Part shown: positions 17,460 to 25,068 of the stretch, piece after piece
Layout of the letters: each line of letters begins with the position of its first letter
Position numbering within the stretch: the first letter of the stretch is position 1
Origin: Bin87 sp965217175
GTDB taxonomy: Bacteria > Chloroflexota > Dehalococcoidia > Lucifugimonadales > UBA3495
Assembly (NCBI GenBank): GCA_965217175.1
Contig: OZ244251.1
Span: 2,480,001-2,544,000 of the forward strand
Reading direction: 5' to 3'
DNA: 64,000 bases
Notes under the pieces: model-generated
The model's input: the letters and a program-made list of their open reading frames with translations, nothing else
Told to the model about the DNA's origin: nothing
Database searches by the model: none
Position numbers and translations under genes: made by a program

Positions 17460-20285
17460 ATGCCTGACGATATAACCATCTCCATCGATGGCGTCGAGAT
17501 CCAGACGCAGCCTGGCAAGATGGTATTAGAGGCTGCAATCGAAGCCGGCGTTTATGTTCCCTACCTCTGCTATCACTCCGGCATGAAGCCCTTCGGAGCC
17601 TGCCGAATGTGTGTGGTTTCGGTGGAAGGCGGTCGCGGTTTCCCGGCGGCCTGCACGCTGCCGGTTGCGGACGGCATGACCGTATGGAGCGAAACCCCGG
17701 ACGTAACTGAACTCCGCAAGTCGGTGATGGAGATGCTCATTGCCGAACACCCCAACGGATGTTTGACCTGCCACCGGGTGGATATCTGCGGGCCATCAGA
17801 CGTTTGCCTGCGTCACGTATCGGTAAACGACCGCTGCGTAACGTGTCCCAAAAACGAACGGTGCGAATTCAAGGATACGGTCCGGTATCTGGGCATGGAA
17901 CTGGAATCTCCCATGACCTACGTGTATCGGGACCTGCCGCTGGAAGTTAAGGACCCGTTCTACGACCGGGACTACAACCTGTGCATCACCTGCGGCCGAT
18001 GCGTCCGCGCCTGTGAAGAAGTGCGCGGGGATAACGCCATCTGCTTCACCGAGCGGTCCGGCAACGCTCTGGTAGGTACTTCGTTTGGAACGTCGTTGTT
18101 GGAATCGGGATGTGAGTTTTGCGGCGCCTGCATCGACGTGTGTCCCGTTGGCGCGCTGACCGAACGAGACAATAAGTGGGAAAAGGCCGACCGGATCGAG
18201 CGTACGATTTGCACGCATTGCCCGGTGGGTTGCCAGATCAATCTGGAAATCAACGAGCAGGGCCGGGTTATTCGTGCCATACCGGAGTTCAATTCCCCGG
18301 CTAACCACGGCCAGGCTTGTTTCAAGGGCAAATTCGGGCTGGATCACGTCACCAGCAGCCAACGCTTGCGACGGCCGCTGGTTCGCCGTAACGGGCAGCT
18401 GGAACAATGCGACTGGGACGAAGCTCTCAATATCATCGCCGAGCGCCTGAAAGTGCATCAGGTTGGACAGGGCTTTGGACTCATCGCAGCGCCGGACAGC
18501 ACCAATGAGGAACTGTACGTCACGCAAAAGTTTGCCCGCCTCGCCATGCGAACCAATAATCTGGACCATTCTGGAAACACTCAACCGGACCTGATAAAGG
18601 GTTTGGAAGAGGTATTCGGTTACCCGGGCGCCACCAACTCATTGTGGGACCTGGAAAAGGCCGGGTGCATCCTGGTGTTCAACAGCAATCTCACCGAGGG
18701 CCACAACGTGGTTGGCGTACCGATCAAACGCGCCGCCAAGAACGGCACGCCGCTCATCGTTATTGACCCCAGGGAAGTGGAACTCACCCGCTACGCAAGT
18801 TTGTGGCTGCGCCCGGTCCCGGGGACCGAACTGGTTCTGCTCGGCGCTATGCTGAAGGTCATCTTCGACGAGGGCCTGGTCGATAGCGAATGGCTGGCGG
18901 AGCACTCCGAAGACCCGGCGACCCTCACCTACGAGTTGGAACGCATCGAAGACGCGGCGATCGACGCCACCGGAGTTTCCCGGGACGACATCGCTAAAGC
19001 GGCACGGATGTATGCCAGCGCGGACTGCGCGGGCCTGGTATATGGATTGGACAACGTGGCAGAGGCTATCGCAAACGATTGCGTCGTGGCCCTGGCCAAC
19101 CTTGCCTTGTTGACTCACAACGTCGCCCAACCTGCCGGCGGGGTCTTCCCAATGCGGCAAGGAGCCAACGGACAGGGTGCGACGGACATTGGCTGCACGC
19201 CAAGCCGTCTTCCCGGTGGCGGCCCGTTATTTGACGATAACCACCGGGCCCAGGTCGAGGCCGTCTGGGGTCAAACGATTCCGTCCCGACCAAGTTTGGG
19301 CACTGCGGCCATGCTCCGGGCCGCTGCCTCCGGCGAGATTACTTCCATGCTGGTGGTTGGAGGCAGCCAGAATTTTGCCAACGGACAGTTTGGCGATGGA
19401 TTGGCCGCCCTCCAGAATCTGGACTTCCTCGCCGTCGTTGACAGTTTCCTCTCCCCGGCGGCTCAAGTCGCTGATGTGGTGCTCCCACGGTCAACTTTTG
19501 CCGAAAAGGATGGGACATTTACCAACCTGGAACGGCGCATCCAAAGAGTACGCCCGGCCGTCTCAGTGAAAAATAACGACTCCCGGCCCGAAGGGTGGAT
19601 CATCGCGCAGTTGGCTCAACTGTTGGGGGTGGACGGCATTTCGTATGACGAACCCGCGGCGGTTATGGATGAAATCGCAGCGATCTCCGTCAATTACGGT
19701 GGCGTCAACTACCAACGATTGGCGGCAGAGTCGACCCTGGTAATGAAGACCGGCATGGATGCGCCGCGACCCACGCAATTGCTATACACGTCTCGCGAGG
19801 AAAGGGGCATCCAGTGGCCCTGTCCGGATGGCGCAAGCCCATCTTGTCCGGCGCTGTACCTGAACGGATTTCCCAACGGTAAAGCCGAACCTGGGGCCCC
19901 ACGGTTCCGGGTTGCCGAACCCGTGGTCAACGATACCTGGCCGGCCGTGTTTGTTCCGGGTCGGGTGCTGCTGCAACACGACCGCGATATGGAAATCGCA
20001 GCCGATGATATGAACCGCGTGGTCCGCGATGAGGCGGTTCAGCTGAATCCCGTCAATGCCGCGAACTGGGGCATCAGCGATGGCGATTCGGTTACCCTGG
20101 ATACCCCACGGCGAACCCTCACCGGGATTGCAGCCGTAGACTCAGGCATGCCTCTTGGAATGGTGGGGGTTACCACGTTATTCGGACAACTCGCAGTTGA
20201 ATTACAGATGTCGGAAGATATCAACCCCATGGCGCGCGTCCCTGGATTGGATATAGAACCGTGCCGCGTCGTCGCAATCCGTTAG
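17460..20285 (+). CDS. NuoG/FdhA-like iron-sulfur molybdopterin subunit lacking the catalytic Cys/Sec
   Basis: 941 residues. Order of domains: [2Fe-2S] ferredoxin (Cys37, 48, 51, 65), a His-Cys-rich segment with an inserted second Cys set (CLTCHRVDICGPSDVC...CVTCPKNERC), two [4Fe-4S] sites (CITCGRCVRACEE; CEFCGACIDVCPVGAL), a further site CTHCPVGC, then a full molybdopterin domain with the C-terminal beta-barrel. It aligns with formate dehydrogenase alpha chains, but where those have NN-x-DH-x4-CH-x2-T the sequence is NNLDHSGNTQPDLIKG, so the Cys/Sec that binds Mo/W is absent and no TGA is there. Formate oxidation is therefore unlikely; a NuoG-like wiring or transhydrogenase role is inferred. 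Confidence 0.88.
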   Translation: MPDDITISIDGVEIQTQPGKMVLEAAIEAGVYVPYLCYHSGMKPFGACRMCVVSVEGGRGFPAACTLPVADGMTVWSETPDVTELRKSVMEMLIAEHPNGCLTCHRVDICGPSDVCLRHVSVNDRCVTCPKNERCEFKDTVRYLGMELESPMTYVYRDLPLEVKDPFYDRDYNLCITCGRCVRACEEVRGDNAICFTERSGNALVGTSFGTSLLESGCEFCGACIDVCPVGALTERDNKWEKADRIERTICTHCPVGCQINLEINEQGRVIRAIPEFNSPANHGQACFKGKFGLDHVTSSQRLRRPLVRRNGQLEQCDWDEALNIIAERLKVHQVGQGFGLIAAPDSTNEELYVTQKFARLAMRTNNLDHSGNTQPDLIKGLEEVFGYPGATNSLWDLEKAGCILVFNSNLTEGHNVVGVPIKRAAKNGTPLIVIDPREVELTRYASLWLRPVPGTELVLLGAMLKVIFDEGLVDSEWLAEHSEDPATLTYELERIEDAAIDATGVSRDDIAKAARMYASADCAGLVYGLDNVAEAIANDCVVALANLALLTHNVAQPAGGVFPMRQGANGQGATDIGCTPSRLPGGGPLFDDNHRAQVEAVWGQTIPSRPSLGTAAMLRAAASGEITSMLVVGGSQNFANGQFGDGLAALQNLDFLAVVDSFLSPAAQVADVVLPRSTFAEKDGTFTNLERRIQRVRPAVSVKNNDSRPEGWIIAQLAQLLGVDGISYDEPAAVMDEIAAISVNYGGVNYQRLAAESTLVMKTGMDAPRPTQLLYTSREERGIQWPCPDGASPSCPALYLNGFPNGKAEPGAPRFRVAEPVVNDTWPAVFVPGRVLLQHDRDMEIAADDMNRVVRDEAVQLNPVNAANWGISDGDSVTLDTPRRTLTGIAAVDSGMPLGMVGVTTLFGQLAVELQMSEDINPMARVPGLDIEPCRVVAIR

Positions 20286-20416
20286 ACACCTGCAATTTAC
20301 AACTATGCAACATTTTCCAGATAACATATAAGTGGCCCGATGAATTTTAGCTGCCGGGCCGGATGGATTTGTATGGCAACCCGCATCTGGAGTGGCCTCT
20401 CAAAAGTGGAGAGATA

Positions 20417-21172
20417 ATGACGAATTTGCAAACCGTTGCAACCACCCGCGACCGCACGGTAAATCTGCCGCGTGCGAAATTGGTGGAACGGGTCGATTAC
20501 ACCGACGACCTCATGGTCATCAAGATGGAGCCGCAGGGTTTCGAGTTCGACTTCAAGCCGGGGCAATACTGCACCCTCGGACTGGAAGGAATCGAAAGGG
20601 CATATTCCATCGCTTCCGCTCCCCACGAGCCATTGCTTGAGATTTTCGTGGAGTTGGTGCCGGACGGCGAGCTCACTCCCCGCATGTGGCGCATGGAGGT
20701 TGGGGACACCATGTCCATACGACCGCGGCCCAAGGGCATATTCCTGATGGACCCGTCGGTGACGCAACATCTCATGCTCGGTACGGTAACCGGCGTGGCT
20801 CCATTCGTCGGCATAGTTCGCGATCACCTGCATTACGGGCGGTCGGGACACCATTTCTACGTGCTGGAGGGTGCCTCCTACTACGACGAACTGGTGTACG
20901 ACAACGAGCTGCTCGAAATCGCGGAGAACCATCCGGAAATTGTTACTTTCGTGCCAGCCGTCAGCCGTCCCGCCGATGAGCGCAATGCTGCGTGGGAAGG
21001 CGCCACGGGCCGACTGAATAACATCGTCGCCGAATATCTGGAGCAGTTTGCTCTCGACAAGTCCGACACGTTGGTCTATGCCTGCGGCCACCCCGGGATG
21101 ATAGAAAGCAGCCGGGAAATCGTCACGGCCGATGGTTGGAAGTGGACCGAGGAACGCTTCTGGAAAGAGTAA
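20417..21172 (+). CDS. Ferredoxin-NADP reductase-like FAD/NAD(P) oxidoreductase
   Basis: 251 residues from the ATG at 20417 (GGAGAGATA before it). FAD-binding motif RAYSIASAPHEP, GQYCTLG, a nucleotide-binding stretch GTVTGVAPFVGIVRDHL, and the terminal blocks YACGHPGMIESS and ERFWKE typical of the bacterial FNR subclass. Its place behind the NuoEFG-like genes suggests an NADP(H) input or output module, so the complex may connect NAD, NADP and ferredoxin pools. A strong terminator follows 37 bases after its stop, closing the operon. Confidence 0.9.
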   Translation: MTNLQTVATTRDRTVNLPRAKLVERVDYTDDLMVIKMEPQGFEFDFKPGQYCTLGLEGIERAYSIASAPHEPLLEIFVELVPDGELTPRMWRMEVGDTMSIRPRPKGIFLMDPSVTQHLMLGTVTGVAPFVGIVRDHLHYGRSGHHFYVLEGASYYDELVYDNELLEIAENHPEIVTFVPAVSRPADERNAAWEGATGRLNNIVAEYLEQFALDKSDTLVYACGHPGMIESSREIVTADGWKWTEERFWKE

Positions 21173-21209
21173 ACCCCGAATTCCTCGTGATTGCCGCTGC
21201 GGCAGATTA

Positions 21210-21236
21210 CCCCCGCCATCCAGGGGCGGGGGTTTT
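21210..21236 (+). terminator. Rho-independent terminator of the nuoEFG-like operon
   Basis: CCCCCGCC (21210-21217) pairs fully with GGCGGGGG (21225-21232) over a seven-base loop and is followed by TTTT. Confidence 0.85.
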
Positions 21237-21334
21237 CCTTGTCCTGAGGCGTCTACACAGTTTTCCTACCCGGACCGCCAGCGCTCCGCTACAATGGGGG
21301 CCACCTCCCGCGTTTTGATAGCTGCGAACAACCC

Positions 21335-23959
21335 ATGACCACCGCCAGACTTACTCCCGTCCGCCGCCAGTATCTGACCATCAAGCATTCGTACTCGGAT
21401 GCGATTTTACTGTTCCGCATGGGCGATTTTTACGAAGCTTTCGACGACGACGCGCGTTTGTTGTCGACGGCCTTGGACATTACCCTCACGTCTCGGACAA
21501 TGGGGAAAGATACCCGGGTCCCCATGGCCGGAGTGCCCGCAGTTTCGCTGGAAGCCAATCTGGCCCGTCTGATTCGCCAGGGGCACAAGGTGGCCATTTG
21601 CGAACAGTTGAGCGATCCCGCCCTATCGAAAGGTCTGGTTGAAAGGGGAGTGGTGAGGGTCGTAACGCCGGGAACGGTGCTGGAGTCGTCGCTCCTGGAC
21701 CAGGACTCCAATAACTACCTCGCGGCGGTATGCGGAAACGGCGAGCAGGTGGGGTTGGCCTACGTTGATTGCACAACCGGCGAATTCGCCGCCGCCCAAT
21801 TCCCCACCGACCAGTTGCCGGCGGAACTGGCGCGCCTGAATCCCTCTGAATTGATTTATCCAACTACTGGCGATTCCGGCTCCCTCCTGGCTGGCCACCA
21901 AATACCGACCCCTGCCACAGAATGGGACGCGTCTGCTTTTGATCCTGAGTTGGCGACCCGTGCGTTGTTGGACTACTTTGGCGTACTTTCCCTGGAAGCC
22001 TACGGCGCCGAGTCTATACCGTTGGGAGTGCGGGCAGCTGGAGCGATAATCGATTACCTGCGTTGGGCCTATAAGAGGGAACAACCACAACTGGCGCCGT
22101 TATCCATTTACAACCCAACGTCGTTCATGCGGCTGGACCCGCAAACCAGGCGCAATCTCGAATTGTTTGAGGCGGGACGCTGGGACAATCGCGAATTTTC
22201 GCTGCTGGCCACCCTGGATGACACCAGGACGTCAATGGGAGCGCGCCTGTTGCGGCGATGGTTGGGGCAACCGCTGCTGGATCTAGAACCTCTGGAGAGA
22301 CGTTTAGCCGCGGTGCAATTCTTCCACGACGACGCTTTCCTGCGCACCGAGGCAACTTCGGCGCTGTCTCGCGTCGCTGACCTGGAAAGAATCCTGAGCC
22401 GAATACAGGCGCAAACGGCGACGCCCCGGGAGTTGGTGGCGCTGCTCGGCAGCTTGCGGGCCGCCGCCGATCTATTGAACGGCTTGTCGGGAGACGGTGC
22501 ATGTGATCTAACCTGGTTGGCGAATTCATTGAAACCGATTCCTGAAGTGGCGGCGTTGGTGGAAAACGCAATTGCTCCGGAGCCAGCGGGGCAACCCGGA
22601 GACGGGGGCGTGATCCGTGAGGGGTTTTCAGTAGACCTGGACAAACTTCGCACGTTGGCCAACAACGCCCGCGGTTTCATAGCCGGCCTGGAGACTAAGG
22701 AACGGGAACGCACCGGGATACGAAACCTCAGGATTGGTTACAACCAGGTATTCGGTTATTACATCGAAGTGAGCCAATCTAACCTCCAGTCAGTCCCCGA
22801 CGACTACCAGCGTCGCCAGACCCTGGCCGGTGGCGAACGCTACATCACACCCGAATTGAAGGAATACGAAGACCAGGTGATCAATGCCAGCGACCGGCTC
22901 AACGAGCTGGAGCGCAGTTTGTATCAGCAGGTTGGCCGCCAGATCGCCGATAGTGGGGCCGCGATTTCACGGTTGGCCCTGGGGATCGCGCGGCTGGACG
23001 TATTCGTAGCCCTGGCCAACGTTGCCGTGAGATACGGTTATGTAAAGCCGACCCTTACCACGGGAAACGCCATACGGATAACCGAAGGCCGACATCCGGT
23101 GGTTGAGCGGGTGCTGGATGCCGGCGCGTTCGTTCCCAACGACTCCGAGCTGGATTCTGATGACGCTCAGATAATGTTGATTTCCGGCCCCAATATGGCC
23201 GGTAAGTCCACCTATATCCGTCAGGTGGCCATCATCGTATTGATGGCGCAGATGGGCAGCTTCGTGCCGGCGCGTACCGCCGATATCAGCCTGGTCGACC
23301 GTATCTTTACTCGCGTGGGCCTGCAGGACGACCTGACGACCGGTCAATCGACGTTCATGGTTGAGATGGTGGAAACGGCGTCAATATTGAATCAGGCAAC
23401 CCGTCGATCCCTGGTTATCCTGGACGAAGTGGGGCGCGGCACCAGCACCTACGACGGTCTGTCCATCGCCCACGCCGTCGTTGAGCATCTGCACAACAAT
23501 CCCCGGCTGGGATGCAAAACCCTTTTTGCCACGCACTACCACGAGCTCACCGAACTTGCCGCCACCCTCCCCGGGGTCCGCAACTACAATGTGGCGGTGA
23601 CCGAAGACGACGGGCAGATCGTCTTTTTGCGTCGTATCATTCCAGGCGGAGCTGACCGATCTTACGGCGTGCATGTTGCCAGGCTGGCGGGTATGCCCAG
23701 AGCCGTGGTGAATCGGGCACAGGAATTGCTGATGGTGCTGGAAGGGACCGGCAAGAGCCGGACGAATCAGCGCTCCAATGGTTCAAGCGATCTCACCGCT
23801 TCACAGCAGTTACAGATGCCGCTTTTCGGGTCTGGGGACGATGAGCTGGTGCAGGCGGTTATGGAAATGGACATTGCGAATTTGACCCCTCTGGAATCGA
23901 TCAACAAGCTCTACGAGTTGCAGGAGCAGGCCAGGTTACGCAACCGCCACCCATCGTAG
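21335..23959 (+). CDS. mutS: DNA mismatch repair protein MutS
   Basis: 874 residues, full length for bacterial MutS1. The mismatch-sensing Phe-x-Glu is in MGDFYEAF (Phe32, Glu34). The clamp and lever segments follow, then the ABC ATPase with GPNMAGKST near residue 617, DEVGRGTSTYDG and FATHYHEL. The C-terminus (LTPLESINKLYELQEQ) matches the tetramerisation tail. It recognises mismatches and recruits MutL, which is encoded 1.1 kb downstream on the same strand with two small genes between. Confidence 0.98.
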   Translation: MTTARLTPVRRQYLTIKHSYSDAILLFRMGDFYEAFDDDARLLSTALDITLTSRTMGKDTRVPMAGVPAVSLEANLARLIRQGHKVAICEQLSDPALSKGLVERGVVRVVTPGTVLESSLLDQDSNNYLAAVCGNGEQVGLAYVDCTTGEFAAAQFPTDQLPAELARLNPSELIYPTTGDSGSLLAGHQIPTPATEWDASAFDPELATRALLDYFGVLSLEAYGAESIPLGVRAAGAIIDYLRWAYKREQPQLAPLSIYNPTSFMRLDPQTRRNLELFEAGRWDNREFSLLATLDDTRTSMGARLLRRWLGQPLLDLEPLERRLAAVQFFHDDAFLRTEATSALSRVADLERILSRIQAQTATPRELVALLGSLRAAADLLNGLSGDGACDLTWLANSLKPIPEVAALVENAIAPEPAGQPGDGGVIREGFSVDLDKLRTLANNARGFIAGLETKERERTGIRNLRIGYNQVFGYYIEVSQSNLQSVPDDYQRRQTLAGGERYITPELKEYEDQVINASDRLNELERSLYQQVGRQIADSGAAISRLALGIARLDVFVALANVAVRYGYVKPTLTTGNAIRITEGRHPVVERVLDAGAFVPNDSELDSDDAQIMLISGPNMAGKSTYIRQVAIIVLMAQMGSFVPARTADISLVDRIFTRVGLQDDLTTGQSTFMVEMVETASILNQATRRSLVILDEVGRGTSTYDGLSIAHAVVEHLHNNPRLGCKTLFATHYHELTELAATLPGVRNYNVAVTEDDGQIVFLRRIIPGGADRSYGVHVARLAGMPRAVVNRAQELLMVLEGTGKSRTNQRSNGSSDLTASQQLQMPLFGSGDDELVQAVMEMDIANLTPLESINKLYELQEQARLRNRHPS

Positions 23960-24146
23960 GTACTTGTTGCATGTGAATTCAAGGACTCTATCCAATGGCA
24001 TCCACTTGGTTCGGAGAAGTGCCCGCGCGGCGAACAATGGCAAAAATACCCAAATGGCGGTGCTTATATTCGGGGATAGTCGGGTATACAATAACCGGTA
24101 ATCCGACTAATCACACCAATGGCAACGAGGCCAACGGAGGATCAAC

Positions 24147-24509
24147 ATGAGCGGAACAGCAACATTGTACTGGTGGCCGCGTTGAAGCAGCTGCCGCAAG
24201 GTGCGGGAGTTGCTCGTACAGGCCGGGTTTGAAATACAGGAACGTGATTATTTCAAGGAAACTTTTAGCCGCGAAGAATTGTTGAACTTGTCGAAAGAAA
24301 TCGGTGAATCGGGTATCGCCGCAATGTTTGCAACTCGCAGCCCGTCCTTAAAAAAGATGGGCCTCAATGCGAATGATCTGTCAGACGACCGCAAGCTTGA
24401 GTTGATGCTGGAGGAACCCCGCCTGGTGCGTCGTCCCATCGTGAAAGTGGGAGACCAGTTGCTGGTCGGCGCCAACATCAAAGCGATCACCGAAGCGTTG
24501 GCTATTTAG
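24147..24509 (+). CDS. ArsC/Spx-like thioredoxin-fold protein, probable selenoprotein (TGA read as Sec at 24183)
   Basis: Read through one TGA this gives 120 residues: ATLYWWPR-U-SSCRKVRELLVQAG. U13-Ser-Ser-Cys16 occupies the site of the CxxC/Cx3 redox Cys of the ArsC/Spx/YffB family. The rest is a clean family match: YFKETFSREELLNL, MFATRSPSLKKMGL, DLSDDRKLELMLEEPRLVRRPIV and the final VGDQLLVGANIKAI. The ATG at 24147 has CGGAGG six bases before it, and TGA is the only interruption. An alternative start at 24201 would delete strand 1 and the redox motif. The exact reaction (arsenate, disulfide or peroxide-type reduction) cannot be told. Confidence 0.88.
24191..24209 (+). promoter_or_regulatory. 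Candidate bacterial SECIS hairpin of the ArsC-like gene
   Basis: CU-G-CCGC pairs with GCGG-G-AG (one G-G mismatch) around the loop AAGGU, similar to the GGU loop of E. coli fdhF. The loop starts 12 bases after the TGA, a little closer than usual. A competing hairpin at 24201-24219 (GUGC/GUAC and GAG/CUC, loop UUG) lies at a more typical distance. Drawn by eye. Confidence 0.45.
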
Positions 24510-24561
24510 CGACAGCCCGTGATCGCATTCGCATACTATGCCTAAGGACATGTAACAGGAC

Positions 24562-24999
24562 ATGAAAATATTCTTTGACGTCGACTATACGATCTTGGGA
24601 CTGGACGACACACTTCGACCCGGAACCACCGAAACATTCCAAAAAATCCTCGACGACGGCCATGAAATCTACATCTGGTCGGGCATGGGCGAGCGCTGGG
24701 AAGTCATCGAGAAACACGAGCTCGAACGATTCGTGAGCGGAGTTTATGAGAAACCCACGCACCATTTCCACGAACGCCTGGTGGAGTTGAAAATCCCGGT
24801 GGAACCCGAGTTTGTGATCGACGACTACCCGGAGGTAGTGGCTGCATTCGGAGGAGTATGGGTGCCGCCATACTTCTTCTCGCGCAGCATCGACAATGAA
24901 ATGGACCGGATTTATCGCATCATTTGCGATTTCATCGAAACCGGCGCGTCGGAAGACCGCCAATACCGCGCCAAGGGAACCAAATTACCCCTGTTCTAA
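24562..24999 (+). CDS. HAD-like hydrolase, short form
   Basis: 145 residues. FFDVDYTILG at the start is HAD motif I (Asp6, Asp8), IYIWSGMGERWEVIEKHEL fits motif II with Ser-Gly, and FVIDDYPEVVAAFGG is the motif IV acidic pair. There is no cap domain, so it resembles the small magnesium-dependent phosphatases that act on large or phosphoprotein-like substrates; the substrate is unknown. The gene lies 52 bases behind the selenoprotein gene and 69 bases ahead of mutL in the same direction. Confidence 0.8.
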   Translation: MKIFFDVDYTILGLDDTLRPGTTETFQKILDDGHEIYIWSGMGERWEVIEKHELERFVSGVYEKPTHHFHERLVELKIPVEPEFVIDDYPEVVAAFGGVWVPPYFFSRSIDNEMDRIYRIICDFIETGASEDRQYRAKGTKLPLF

Positions 25000-25068
25000 C
25001 TCCGCCACAGGCCAGTGGCGCCGCGGCTGCCAACATACCGAGCGCCCCTGGCCGACGAGTCAACGCAG

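Noticed and set aside
17796..18584. Open frame of 262 codons on the minus strand
   Set aside because: It lies inside the NuoG-like gene, has no family features, and is a GC-rich shadow frame.
17460..20285. Formate dehydrogenase with Sec
   Set aside because: There is no TGA in the frame and the active-site block has neither Cys nor Sec, so a plain formate dehydrogenase call was not made.
20303..21091. Open frame of 262 codons on the minus strand
   Set aside because: Antisense to the FNR-like gene, which has clear FAD and NAD(P) motifs; no ribosome binding site.
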